Assembly (NCBI RefSeq): GCF_900129095.1
Contig: NZ_FQVA01000001.1
Span: 434,001 to 498,000, forward strand
Direction of reading: 5' to 3'
Source of the DNA: Microbulbifer donghaiensis
GTDB lineage: Bacteria; Pseudomonadota; Gammaproteobacteria; Pseudomonadales; Cellvibrionaceae
DNA length: 64,000 bases
Numbering within the stretch: the stretch's first letter is position 1; each line of letters begins with the position of its first letter. The notes beneath the pieces were generated by a model. The model made no database searches, was not told the DNA's origin, and saw nothing but the letters and a program-made list of their open reading frames with translations. This document shows, in pieces, positions 50,095-57,555 of this stretch. The translations under genes and the position numbers were made by a program.

Positions 50095-50130
50095 AAAATC
50101 GTGCTCGCCACCAAACTAGATCAAGCAATT
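50095..50130 (+). other. Left attachment site (attL)
   Basis: Host side ...GTGCTCGCC, shared core ACCAA (50110-50114), element side ACTAGATCAAGC. The 2-base crossover of the serine recombinase must lie within ACCAA. Confidence 0.75.
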
Positions 50131-50162
50131 GACAGCTCCGGTATTCGAACCCTGAGGCTCAG

Positions 50163-50180
50163 GAGAAGACGCAAGAAGCC
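50163..50180 (+). repeat. 18-bp direct repeat, copy 1
   Basis: Same 18 bases as at 50676-50693. Here it is translated as the basic tail RRRKKP of the hrpB-element fusion. Confidence 0.7.
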
Positions 50181-50307
50181 CCAGCCATCTAGCTAGCCGA
50201 TACGGTACTGAAAATAAATTTCACAAAAATGTGATTTTGTAGGTTGATTTCCCCGACTGAACCCCCATTTGGTTTCTTGCCACTTAACCAGATAGGACTT
50301 TCAACTC

Positions 50308-50523
50308 ATGACCGATACCAGCTTTCGCGATCTGATGTACAACGCTCGCCCCAGCTCTACCGCTGATGCAGATGTAAAAAGAGCAAATGCTGTCGCAGCC
50401 GCCCTTGAAATAATCAAGGCCCGAGCAACTCAAGCTACAACACACGGCTGTCATTTAGATGTTGAATTCGATAACTTGGCGGATTACGCGACCAAAATCC
50501 AGCAGGCGCTGGAAACGAAGTAA
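50308..50523 (+). CDS. Small hypothetical protein (71 aa) of the element
   Basis: Reads MTDTSFRDLMYNARPSST, VKRANAVAAALEIIKARATQ and ends with FDNLADYATKIQQALETK. Helical, soluble, weak ribosome site (AGGA). Lies between the left end and the LexA-box gene. Not recognised; a small protein at the element end could be a recombination accessory factor, but this is only position-based. Confidence 0.55.
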   Translation: MTDTSFRDLMYNARPSSTADADVKRANAVAAALEIIKARATQATTHGCHLDVEFDNLADYATKIQQALETK

Positions 50524-50675
50524 CCGTCCAAAGAGTAGAAGCGAGCCGCAGCCGGATGCTTGGGGAAGTATGCATTGCACACCTCGCCGACTGCGGTCGC
50601 AAACGCCATTCTGAAGGATTCAATCCAACAGTTACAGATGCTTGGCGCCAGAGTCCACTAGAGTTTGTAAATCAC

Positions 50676-50693
50676 GAGAAGACGCAAGAAGCC
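50676..50693 (+). repeat. 18-bp direct repeat, copy 2
   Basis: GAGAAGACGCAAGAAGCC, identical to 50163-50180 at the very left end inside the tail of the truncated hrpB frame. The copies are 513 bases apart and flank the 71-aa gene, suggesting a duplication or exchange of the element end. Confidence 0.7.
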
Positions 50694-50732
50694 AACACCT
50701 ACCACTCCCCTGTAATCAGAGCTACAATCATA

Positions 50733-50752
50733 TACTGTACATGCATACAGTA
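50733..50752 (+). promoter_or_regulatory. LexA (SOS) box
   Basis: TACTGTACATGCATACAGTA, matching the gammaproteobacterial consensus TACTGTATATATATACAGTA at 17 of 20 positions, with the core CTGT-N8-ACAG perfect. It lies 14 bases before the start of the 70-residue gene, overlapping where its promoter -10 should be. Confidence 0.85.
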
Positions 50753-50766
50753 TCCGGGTGGCTTAT

Positions 50767-50979
50767 ATGAAATACAGGCAGATCGTCATCGATGACGAAA
50801 CCGTCTTATTAAGGCGCGTCAAGGGCTACTACGAGATCCAGCTACCAAAGTACTCACGTTACTGCGGCCAACTCTCCCTCCCCATTGGCCCTGACCTTAG
50901 GCACAGGCTCACCATTCAAATAATGAGTATTCGCGGTATCAGCCTAAATCATGATTGGTTAGAAAATCGCCACAAGTAG
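50767..50979 (+). CDS. SOS-controlled small protein (70 aa)
   Basis: ATG 50767 (GTG 50758 would add three). The protein reads MKYRQIVIDDETVLLRRVKG, then YYEIQLPKYSRYCGQ and LTIQIMSIRGISLNHDWLENR. Not a DinI relative by eye and no known motif. The LexA box directly upstream makes it damage-inducible, assuming the host LexA recognises this site. In elements with serine integrases the excision factor is often a small unrelated protein of about this size, so this is a good candidate for an induction or excision factor, as inference. Confidence 0.7.
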   Translation: MKYRQIVIDDETVLLRRVKGYYEIQLPKYSRYCGQLSLPIGPDLRHRLTIQIMSIRGISLNHDWLENRHK

Positions 50980-50998
50980 TTGCGAGGGGGGAACTCTT

Positions 50999-51484
50999 CT
51001 ATAGATTGGCTAGCTCTCTAATTCGACCTTTGACGGCATTAAACCTACTTTTCAGCTCAACATTCTTCGCCTTCCAACGCTCTTTATGATCTATCGGCAT
51101 TTTCCCCTGTTCAAATTTTTCTTTAGAAAAATCCTGAGCAAGAGAAGTATTTTTAGTAAATTCCGTTACAAAGGCAGCTAGCTCTTTTTCGATGTCAGGA
51201 AAATACAGTGTAACGGTTGCTTCTAATATGTCTATTGGTGGCCAACTCTTAATCATTGGCTCACCGTCAAGAAGGCACTGCGCTCTATATTCCTCAAGCC
51301 ACAACACGCTTTTATATAAATATTGTAGAGCTTCTTCGGCCTTTACCCGCAAAATCTCGGTTCTTTTTGCTCGCTGTTGAAGAAAGTTAACCCCTAAGCT
51401 ACCCGCGATACCAATGGCACCGCCAGCAGCAACAGGTATCATCGCCATAAAGGCTTTTGCAAGCTCACTTACTTCTTCCGCCAT
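50999..51484 (-). CDS. Membrane-anchored hypothetical protein (161 aa)
   Basis: One N-terminal helix (FMAMIPVAAGGAIGIAGSLGV, residues ~12-32) followed by a charged helical cytoplasmic domain ending RWKAKNVELKSRFNAVKGRI. Its start overlaps the upstream stop (ATGA at 51481-51484), so it is coupled to the zinc-ribbon gene. No recognised family. Confidence 0.65.
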   Translation of the reverse strand: MAEEVSELAKAFMAMIPVAAGGAIGIAGSLGVNFLQQRAKRTEILRVKAEEALQYLYKSVLWLEEYRAQCLLDGEPMIKSWPPIDILEATVTLYFPDIEKELAAFVTEFTKNTSLAQDFSKEKFEQGKMPIDHKERWKAKNVELKSRFNAVKGRIRELANL

Positions 51485-51828
51485 CAGTTACTCTCATTCT
51501 TTCCGCAAGCCAAGCAATGCAGATACGGGCCATATCTACCTACTTTCTGATCAACCGTGCCCCCGCAACGTGAACACAGATTCTCTCTTCCAGACCACCA
51601 GCGCCAAAGTCGGAAACTCGAATAGATCCCAGTCAAAATAGTTGCAGCCACTAGAGCCAAGCCGCCCCACCCAGCAATCCAGATTGAGCCACTGACTACT
51701 TTCTTAAACATTGGCGAATCACCGAGCACCCCCGGAATAAATTCACCAAAGACAAGTATTACCACTACGGTACCAACAAGCAGTCCCAAGGGCCACTTGA
51801 ATAGCCCCAATAACATCCTGTTTTGCAT
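51484..51828 (-). CDS. Two-helix membrane protein with C-terminal zinc ribbon (114 aa)
   Basis: Two hydrophobic helices (FKWPLGLLVGTVVVILVFG and SIWIAGWGGLALVAATILTGI) precede a short zinc-ribbon-like tail CSRCGGTVDQKVGRYGPYLHCLACG, two CXXC pairs. First gene of a two-gene leftward operon with the 161-aa protein. Function unknown. Confidence 0.65.
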   Translation of the reverse strand: MQNRMLLGLFKWPLGLLVGTVVVILVFGEFIPGVLGDSPMFKKVVSGSIWIAGWGGLALVAATILTGIYSSFRLWRWWSGRENLCSRCGGTVDQKVGRYGPYLHCLACGKNESN

Positions 51829-52501
51829 ACTATCCTCGCGCCTTAGCCGGTGCCGATATTGACGCTTGACAATATATCATCAAGCTACTTCTCTGGTTCA
51901 CTCGGTTCTACCAAATTAACTTCAATGAGAGCCGTGAAAGTTTCTAGCTCTTGTTGACTCAATTGGAGAGCGTATTTCTCCGCTATGGCCATGAACCTTT
52001 GGACATAGATTACGGCTACCGGCGTTACTATCGATCAGCGCAGCCAGAGTAAGAGCCAATGACCGTGACAATGCTGTGATTGCCTGAGAAACCGTAGAAT
52101 CAATTCTGGGAGATAGTAAGGTGGAGTGTACTGGGGGCAGCCTATCTGATCGAGTGGCAAAATATCTGTAAGCCCACCCACCAATAGCCTCTGAGATCGG
52201 GGCTATAAATACACACAATGACCGACTGGAACATAAGCTGTACGGAAAGAAAGAGTGTACACAAAACAACCACCCGATTATTTAATGATCATCTTGATAG
52301 ATTTGGTCAATCCATAGTAAATGTAATAGCACTTTATGTCATAGATTACCTGTGCTAGACATGAAATAATATGTGGAGTCTGGGGATAATCCTCAGATTT
52401 ACTAACACACTGGTGGCTTATGGCATAGATACACAATTTGATTACTTAAACGGGGGAAGCTCCGTGTACCACATTGTTGAAGAAAATAGGCCAGCCAAGT
52501 A
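51829..52501. other. Regulatory stretch upstream of the polymerase-like operon
   Basis: About 670 bases. It holds an imperfect direct repeat TTATG(T/G)CATAGAT at 52334-52346 and 52418-52430 (one mismatch), which could be operators for the small DNA-binding protein downstream. A minus frame of 115 codons (51922-52269) lacks any protein-like pattern and is not called. Confidence 0.45.
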
Positions 52502-52747
52502 GTGCTGGATTTTTTTTGTTCTAAAAAAGGGAGAAACAGAATATCTGTGAAAAATAATGAACGTGTAAAACCGATTAAAAATATCTACTTGAGGGAGTCT
52601 CTACTCTCTCAGTTGAGCAAAGTAAGAACTATTACCGGGGATTCACCCAGCATGATTATTAACGAAGCCTTAGAAATACATTTTAACCACATCTTGCAAG
52701 ATCAAGGAGAAAAAATTGACACAAGTAGAAGTACAAGCAACACATAA
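52502..52747 (+). CDS. Small ribbon-helix-helix-like protein (about 66-81 aa)
   Basis: The reading ...VKPIKNIYLRESLLSQLSKVRTITGDSPSMIINEALEIHF has the CopG/Arc-type pattern: a basic strand, helix, a G-D/S-P turn, then a second helix with NEALE. GTG 52547 is an alternative start giving a 66-residue protein. The stop lies 32 bases inside the next gene, so the two are transcribed together. Likely regulator of the downstream replication-type gene (copy control), by analogy to plasmid systems. Confidence 0.65.
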   Translation: MLDFFCSKKGRNRISVKNNERVKPIKNIYLRESLLSQLSKVRTITGDSPSMIINEALEIHFNHILQDQGEKIDTSRSTSNT

Positions 52748-54095
52748 AAATCTATTTAGTTTACCCGCTAAAGAGATATATTCTGAAGAATTTGTCTTTG
52801 AGTGGTATGGAATAGGTGATTGGGCCTACCCAATGATCTACACAGGCGACAGCACAGATATTGATAGCCTGCTAGGGGAATTGGTTGCTGATACTGGGGT
52901 GAGCCTAAAAGGCAAACGAAAAGAAGTAGTAACTGCCCTGTTGTTGAATCTCATTAATGTGCACGTTTACTATCAAGGCGAACGGGCGCTAACTGTTTTC
53001 ACTGACTACCACAAGCTGAAGAAAGGTACGGAGTACCACGATATATTTCCTGTCTCTGGTCGAATTATGGGGGAATTGGTTCATCAGGTAGCGCAATCAG
53101 GAGTAGTCCAGTATAAGAAAGGTATTCCGGGGCATGGCTCTAAGCTGAAGCTCACTGAGGATGCCTTTAGCTGTTATATGGAGGCGCTGAACCTCAATAA
53201 CCTGTCTGCGGCACTCCCTACCCCTGTTGTGTATAAAGATGATCAGGGACGCTTTCTGACGGCTTCTAACACCACCGCAAGGGATGCTAAAGGATCTTTG
53301 ATCACTAAGGTAAATGAGTTACTCGCGGACACTGACATATCTTTAAATGGGCAATCATTTGGCCCTACACAGAAGATGCTACAGCGGAAGTTTAGCAATA
53401 AGGCATGTACGGAGAATGGTAGGCTTTGGGGCGGTTATTGGCAGTCTGGCATTGAGAGCGAAGATCGTTTGAAACTGTTGATCAATGGCAATCCCGTGTG
53501 TGAAGTGGACATTAATAGCACTCATCCCCTTATTGCGTATGCTATGAGCGGAATGGATCACACAGCGTTTGTACATGATGCCTATTGGTGCGAGTTGCTG
53601 TCGGGTGGTCATGATGAGCAGAGGAAGCTGGGGAAGCAGATAGTATTGGCTCTCTTCAATGCAAACAGTACAGATAGAGAGAGCATAGTGAGGGAAGTTG
53701 CCGGGGTTGTCCGTGATCAGAGAGAGGATAACGGAGAAGGCCGGGAACTTGAGATTCAGTGCTGTCGTTACATTCCAAAGAAAGAAATGAGTGAGCGGTT
53801 CAAGCTGGAAGAAGTTATTAACAGTTTGATTGATAGGAACAGCATTCTGTTTGATAACGGTTGGTTTGGGGGTGAAAGCTGGAAGCGATTGAACAAGATT
53901 GAGTCTGACATTCTGTTAGAAGTGATGGGGCATTTTGTGAGGCGTGGTATTCCCGTGTTACCTGTTCATGATTCTATTGTCATTGAGCGTCAGTATCAGG
54001 AAGAACTAATCAAGGTGTATCAAGATGCAATCTGTAAGGTATTGGGTAGGGAGTTTAGGCACCGGGATAAGCTGGTGTCCTGTTCATTAGGATGA
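52716..54095 (+). CDS. Compact protein with family-A DNA polymerase palm motifs, candidate replication protein
   Basis: 459 residues; TTG start with AAGGAG 5 bases upstream. Residues ~110-150 (IMGELVHQVAQSGVVQYKKG) look like a winged helix. The C-terminal half has, in order and spacing, motif A EVDINSTHPLIAY (Asp265; compare D-Y-S-x-I-E-L), motif B RKLGKQIVLALFNAN (Arg303, Lys307; compare R-x-x-x-K-x-I-N-F-G), the helix ESDILLEVMGHFVRRG (compare A-A-D-L-x-K-x-A-M) and motif C VLPVHDSIVIE (His418-Asp419; compare Q-V-H-D-E-L-V-x-E). There is no 3'-5' or 5'-3' exonuclease domain and the whole is far smaller than Pol I. Interpretation: an autonomous replication initiator or polymerase of the element. 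No named family is recognised; single-subunit RNA polymerases share the same fold, so RNA or DNA synthesis is open. Confidence 0.7.
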   Translation: MTQVEVQATHKNLFSLPAKEIYSEEFVFEWYGIGDWAYPMIYTGDSTDIDSLLGELVADTGVSLKGKRKEVVTALLLNLINVHVYYQGERALTVFTDYHKLKKGTEYHDIFPVSGRIMGELVHQVAQSGVVQYKKGIPGHGSKLKLTEDAFSCYMEALNLNNLSAALPTPVVYKDDQGRFLTASNTTARDAKGSLITKVNELLADTDISLNGQSFGPTQKMLQRKFSNKACTENGRLWGGYWQSGIESEDRLKLLINGNPVCEVDINSTHPLIAYAMSGMDHTAFVHDAYWCELLSGGHDEQRKLGKQIVLALFNANSTDRESIVREVAGVVRDQREDNGEGRELEIQCCRYIPKKEMSERFKLEEVINSLIDRNSILFDNGWFGGESWKRLNKIESDILLEVMGHFVRRGIPVLPVHDSIVIERQYQEELIKVYQDAICKVLGREFRHRDKLVSCSLG

Positions 54096-54511
54096 TAGGG
54101 ATAGTCATCCGATACTAAGTGAACCCTGAGTATAGCGTGGCGTTATCTACCAGACGCAGAGTGGCGTCTATATAAGGCCACGATACTAAGCTACCCAGTA
54201 GAACTACCCATATACCTACCCATAAGACCCCCCCCCTTCCATATACACAACATTTGGCCCTTTTTGAGCTCTAAGCCATTGCTTTATAAGGATTTTTACC
54301 TTCCGAAAATGCTCCGATTCTGTACGTTCTTGGTGGGTGAGAAAGTCACTGAGTGCAGGTGAGAGGCATAGTAGCTAATAACACTTGTCGCTAACCCTCC
54401 ATATGCAGAAAAAAACAGCCTAAATCGGGCTACAGCCCCCGTCATTACTCACTTTCAGCTTCCGAAAATACTACGGATGGCCCCTTATTGCATAACTAAA
54501 GGAGATGAATC
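54096..54511. other. Repeat-rich noncoding region, candidate origin of replication
   Basis: Directly after the polymerase-like gene: a 10-bp direct repeat CGATACTAAG (54110-54119 and 54181-54190), a hexamer inverted repeat AGACGC/GCGTCT (54152-54157 and 54164-54169), three CTACCCA units spaced 13 and 12 bases (54191, 54204, 54216) leading into a run of nine C, and an 11-bp direct repeat CTTCCGAAAAT (54300-54310 and 54459-54469). No gene fits here. Repeats of this density beside a replication-type gene suggest an origin. Confidence 0.5.
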
Positions 54512-54670
54512 ATGAAGAATCCAAACGCCAAACTCGCCGCTCTCTGTCGATACCTGGCACTGAACACTGAAACACCAGCTCACTACGTCTCTACCTTATT
54601 CCGAATTCCAGAACGTGAAGTGGTGAAGATCAAAGGCCGAATCAAGGTACGCCGAGAGAATCAGTTTTAA
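54512..54670 (+). CDS. Small basic protein (52 aa)
   Basis: ATG with an excellent site (AAAGGAGATGAATC). Reads MKNPNAKLAALCRYLALNTE, TPAHYVSTLFRIPEREVVKI and ends RIKVRRENQF. The middle (ETPAHYVSTLFRIPEREVVKIKGR) has a helix-turn-helix look, so it may bind DNA. It follows the repeat-rich region. Function unknown. Confidence 0.65.
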   Translation: MKNPNAKLAALCRYLALNTETPAHYVSTLFRIPEREVVKIKGRIKVRRENQF

Positions 54671-55260
54671 ATAGCCTTAGAAAGAGATACAGCGCTTCTA
54701 GCCTTTTCCCGGTACGTTGGGATGGGTAAAACTTCAATGCACTAAAAACCTATAGATTTTCTTATCTCACATTCCAGTCTCCATTTCATACAGGTGGGAG
54801 CTTGCTAAACAAACACTTCTCTCCCTCCTCCTGCCTGCTCCTCCTCTTTCAATTTTAAAGACTTGGTTGACGATTATTTGGTCAGGTTGATATCTCCTAT
54901 TTTTAGCTATTGATTAGGATGGAAACCCTAGTTATCTCTAGGGTCTACCTCTCTAGCCTGATAAATATCCAGCATCTAGCCGTACGGGCTGGGTATCCTT
55001 CCGGTGGACTGAAAAACAGGGGGAATTAATAAGTGTTTTTTACAGGACGAAATGCGTCTCAGATGGGAAGCTACTCCCCGGGAGCGAAACGGGAAGCAAG
55101 ATATGGCGGGGGCTTAGAGCGAATTGGAGCGTATCTCCCGCTAGCTTCCCACTCTTGCTGTTACTGCCTGTTTTTTGTTCATCGTTCGATCCTGAAAGTG
55201 TTAAAACCTCCATTGCGATATGTTATATTTTCCCTGTCGGAAATCAGGGGGGGTTATGTA
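54671..55260. other. Noncoding region upstream of the resolvase, with inverted repeat
   Basis: Holds a perfect 10-bp inverted repeat TGGGAAGCTA (55064-55073) / TAGCTTCCCA (55142-55151) about 110-200 bases before the resolvase start, where res sites lie in resolvase modules. The frame open from 55033 upstream of ATG 55261 is not conserved-looking and the ATG is the family start. Confidence 0.5.
55201..55229 (+). promoter_or_regulatory. Probable sigma-70 promoter of the resolvase
   Basis: TTAAAA (55201-55206), 17-base spacer, TATATT (55224-55229), 32 bases before the ATG. Confidence 0.5.
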
Positions 55261-55926
55261 ATGATCAAATATGTAATTTACTACCGAGTCAGTACGAAGC
55301 GACAGGGGGACAGCGGCTTAGGTTTGGCGGCACAGAAGCGAGACATTAATCTCTTCCTCGAAAACTACTCTTCTACCCCTTATGAAGTGCTCCAGGAATT
55401 CACAGAGATTGAATCGGGGACGAATAGCGATAGACCGGAGCTACAGAAGGCAATCAAGCTGGCTAAGGCTCAGAGGGCTATTCTGTTGGTTTCTAAGCTG
55501 GACAGACTGAGCCGCAAAGTATCGTTTATCGCTTCTCTACTCGATGACAAGAAATTGGAATTCAAGGTGGCTCAGATGCCGCACGCTGATAAATTCCAAC
55601 TACACATCTATGCGGCTCTTGCTGAACAGGAAAGGGATTTTATCTCTACTCGCACCAAGTCAGCATTGAAGGCCGCTAAGGAGCGTGGCGTAAAGCTGGG
55701 AAGGCCAAACGGTACAACTACTGAAGCGAACATGAAGAGACAGAAACACGCTCAGGAAGCCGCTCAGAAGCTTTCAGGCATACTTAAGCCAATGATTGGC
55801 AATTACTCCCTGCAAGAAATGGCCGATACTCTCAACAATGCTGGTATCCAGACAGCCCGAGGTAGCGAGTTTAAGCCAATGACTGTTAAGCGTGTGTTAG
55901 ATAGGTTAGAACTTGTGCCGAAATGA
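55261..55926 (+). CDS. Serine recombinase of the resolvase/invertase type
   Basis: 221 residues from ATG 55261. Catalytic domain: IKYVIYYRVSTKRQGDSGLG with nucleophile Ser11, then LLVSKLDRLSRKVSFIASLL, LHIYAALAEQERDFISTRT and AKERGVKLGRP. A C-terminal helix-turn-helix (NYSLQEMADTLNNAGIQTARG, residues ~175-215) binds DNA. The size fits small resolvases that act at a res site, e.g. resolving element multimers. It stands on the plus strand, with a decayed copy 260 bases downstream. Confidence 0.9.
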   Translation: MIKYVIYYRVSTKRQGDSGLGLAAQKRDINLFLENYSSTPYEVLQEFTEIESGTNSDRPELQKAIKLAKAQRAILLVSKLDRLSRKVSFIASLLDDKKLEFKVAQMPHADKFQLHIYAALAEQERDFISTRTKSALKAAKERGVKLGRPNGTTTEANMKRQKHAQEAAQKLSGILKPMIGNYSLQEMADTLNNAGIQTARGSEFKPMTVKRVLDRLELVPK

Positions 55927-56183
55927 AGAGTATGTAACAACACATATACTCTTCTATGCCAGAGAGCCTTTCCCCTACCAACAGTGGGGAGTGGCTTTTT
56001 TATGCCTGTTGATATTTCAAAGTTATAAATACCGCCAGAAGGATGGCTATCCGCCCCATCTAGCAGCTACGCACCGGCATCAGAGAAGTCACCCTATGAT
56101 ATTTCTGATAGTGATATTTGAGATACAGAACCCCATCATTACCTCCCTATTTTAGGGAAGGGTAAAAATACAAAAGGGGCCAC

Positions 56184-56457
56184 AATGGCCCACGCCGATA
56201 AATTCCAGCTTCACATATACGCCGCACTGGGTGAGACTTTATCAGCGCGAGAACCAAGAACCAAGGCAGCGTTAGCAGCTGCTAAGGAACGTGGAGTGAA
56301 GTTAGGGAGCCCCATTGAGTGTTGCTAACAAAACCAGACGTGAGAAGGCTAAGAAAGCGACTTCACCACCTAAACTGGTGTCCGGGTTTAGTAGACCACT
56401 ACACAAAGGACTATTGGAACCCATTGTAGGTCATCACTCGCTAACTTCACTAAACCC
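56184..56457 (+). pseudogene. Decayed second copy of the serine resolvase
   Basis: Starts MAHADKFQLHIYAAL, matching MPHADKFQLHIYAAL of the intact gene. A deletion then breaks the frame. Pieces corresponding to SARTK, AAAKERGVKLGSP and, after frameshifts, GLLEPIVGHHSL (versus GILKPMIGNYSL) follow. It covers residues ~110-185 of the family only. It is the relic of a related resolvase module, presumably from a previous element. Confidence 0.75.
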
Positions 56458-57225
56458 AAACACGTCATAATCCACAGATCCGTTGCTCTCCTTCGTATAG
56501 ACGGTAACTATATTAGCCGTCGTTTCAAATGTTACTTTTGAATCTGAAGGGTGCACTCTCATTCTGCCACCGTTAAAAGACCAGATTATTTTATTCCCGC
56601 TGATATTACATTTTCCTGTCCATCTTGTGTTATCGCGCTGGCGAATATATGTAAGATGAGCCACATCTCCATCAACCTTATCTAATCGTATAAGTTTAGG
56701 GGACACCGCGTTAACAGCAGCAAAACCAGCTTTGCACACATGAGCTTTCGTAAATGGAGGGGTGATAGCATTAGAAGATGACGCGGAAACTGAGGAGCCA
56801 TTATTAAAGATCTTGGAAGCAATGATAATAATTAGAATAGTTCCGCCAAAGAATTTAATATTGAAACTTCTTGTTTCTTCTTTCGTCCAACCACCTTTAG
56901 ATTTCTGTCCCTCTATTGTTGAGGATTCAGATAGTTTGGCGGAATTGTTGTTCGTTGGTAGAGTAAAATCAACAACTATTTCGTCAACATCTTGAGACAC
57001 CCAAGGATTATTACTCCCTATTCTATATTCATTATTTGAATTCAATTCAGATGCGATTTCTTCACTACTTTTACCTTGTTCGTAAAGATCCAGTATTTTT
57101 GCAATTTGCTTATTAGCGCCAGAGTGTTCTACATATATTGGGGTGACCGCCGCACTACAAAAACGGCATACTTTAGCTTTGCGCTTGATCGTTTCAGCAC
57201 AATATGGACATTCTCTTTGATCCAT
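56434..57225 (-). CDS. Zinc-ribbon membrane protein (263 aa)
   Basis: ATG 57225 is chosen because the zinc ribbon CPYCAETIKRKAKVCRFC then follows at once. Then come a helical linker, one hydrophobic helix (FFGGTILIIIIASKIF) and an outer domain with HVCKAGFAAVN, YIRQRDNTRWTGKCNISGN and TIANIV-like strands. The outer part with two Cys recalls small extracytoplasmic domains. Not a named family. Leftward, in the element cargo. Confidence 0.7.
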   Translation of the reverse strand: MDQRECPYCAETIKRKAKVCRFCSAAVTPIYVEHSGANKQIAKILDLYEQGKSSEEIASELNSNNEYRIGSNNPWVSQDVDEIVVDFTLPTNNNSAKLSESSTIEGQKSKGGWTKEETRSFNIKFFGGTILIIIIASKIFNNGSSVSASSSNAITPPFTKAHVCKAGFAAVNAVSPKLIRLDKVDGDVAHLTYIRQRDNTRWTGKCNISGNKIIWSFNGGRMRVHPSDSKVTFETTANIVTVYTKESNGSVDYDVFGFSEVSE

Positions 57226-57315
57226 AGAGGTATTTCCATGTTGAATTGATGGCTCAATACTTAAGAATCTATAGTTGAACCTAATAAAGTGCACATCCTT
57301 GTGCGGAATAAAGTA

Positions 57316-57555
57316 TTACCGAGTATTACAGGCTGGTGCACAATGCTTGCAACCGTCCGCCTTGTAAGGTGACCAAGTTAATTTACTGTCTGCTTCCTTT
57401 ACAGCTAATTTACAGTTGCCGTGATAACCAAGATCAATGCGATTTTCTACATCGGGCAAACAACCATTTGCCTCATCTACATTGTGTACTTCGTGGGCAA
57501 AGTCGCTTCCGTTGTAGTCTTGGTATGCATTGCGATTAACAATGAATTTAGGCAT
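57316..57555 (-). CDS. Small cysteine-rich protein (79 aa)
   Basis: ATG 57555 with AGAGGA. Reads MPKFIVNRNAYQDYNGSDFA, HEVHNVDEANGCLPD, LGYHGNCKLAVKEAD and a C-terminal GCKHCAPACNTR. I recall a widespread small family with the same order (K-x-I-V-N, H-E-V-H, C-x-x-L-P, C-x-x-A, G-C-x-x-C-x-x-x-C) whose function is unknown; the family match is from memory. The four late cysteines suggest metal binding. Confidence 0.65.
   Translation of the reverse strand: MPKFIVNRNAYQDYNGSDFAHEVHNVDEANGCLPDVENRIDLGYHGNCKLAVKEADSKLTWSPYKADGCKHCAPACNTR

Larger units (their letters stand above)
49276..50196 (+). pseudogene. hrpB: hrpB 5' part (ATP-dependent helicase HrpB), truncated by element
   Basis: 278 host residues of a DEAH-type SF2 helicase (full length ~810-840 in the family). 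Walker A QAPPGAGKTTVVPL (30s), EPRRLAARSAAARMA, VVTEGILTRLL, the HrpB form of the DEAH box IFDEFHERSLQG (DEFH at 124-127) and VMSATLE are intact. At KIVLAT the host reading is cut just before motif V (ATN-x-AETS). From 50113 the frame continues for 27 element-encoded residues, K-L-D-Q-A-I-D then a very basic tail RLRRRRKKPQPSS, and stops at 50194-50196. It thus lacks motif V and VI and the whole C-terminus, so no helicase function is expected unless it is restored by excision. The rest of the gene is at 63644-64000. Confidence 0.92.

Noticed and set aside
50140-50160. T-arm-like sequence (reverse complement CAGGGTTCGAATACCGG) at the left end, suggesting tRNA-targeted integration
   Set aside because: The stem does not pair as a T-arm and no tRNA body is present; the insertion site is clearly in hrpB.
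49276-50196. hrpB truncated by an ordinary frameshift or stop
   Set aside because: The missing part of the gene resumes in frame at 63,644 after a 13.5 kb element with recombinases, which explains the break fully.
51922-52269. 115-codon minus frame in the element
   Set aside because: Serine/leucine-rich chance composition, no motif; the region looks regulatory.
54221-54240. C-tract as a possible sequencing artefact
   Set aside because: It does not affect any gene and belongs to a repeat-rich region, so I keep it as sequence.
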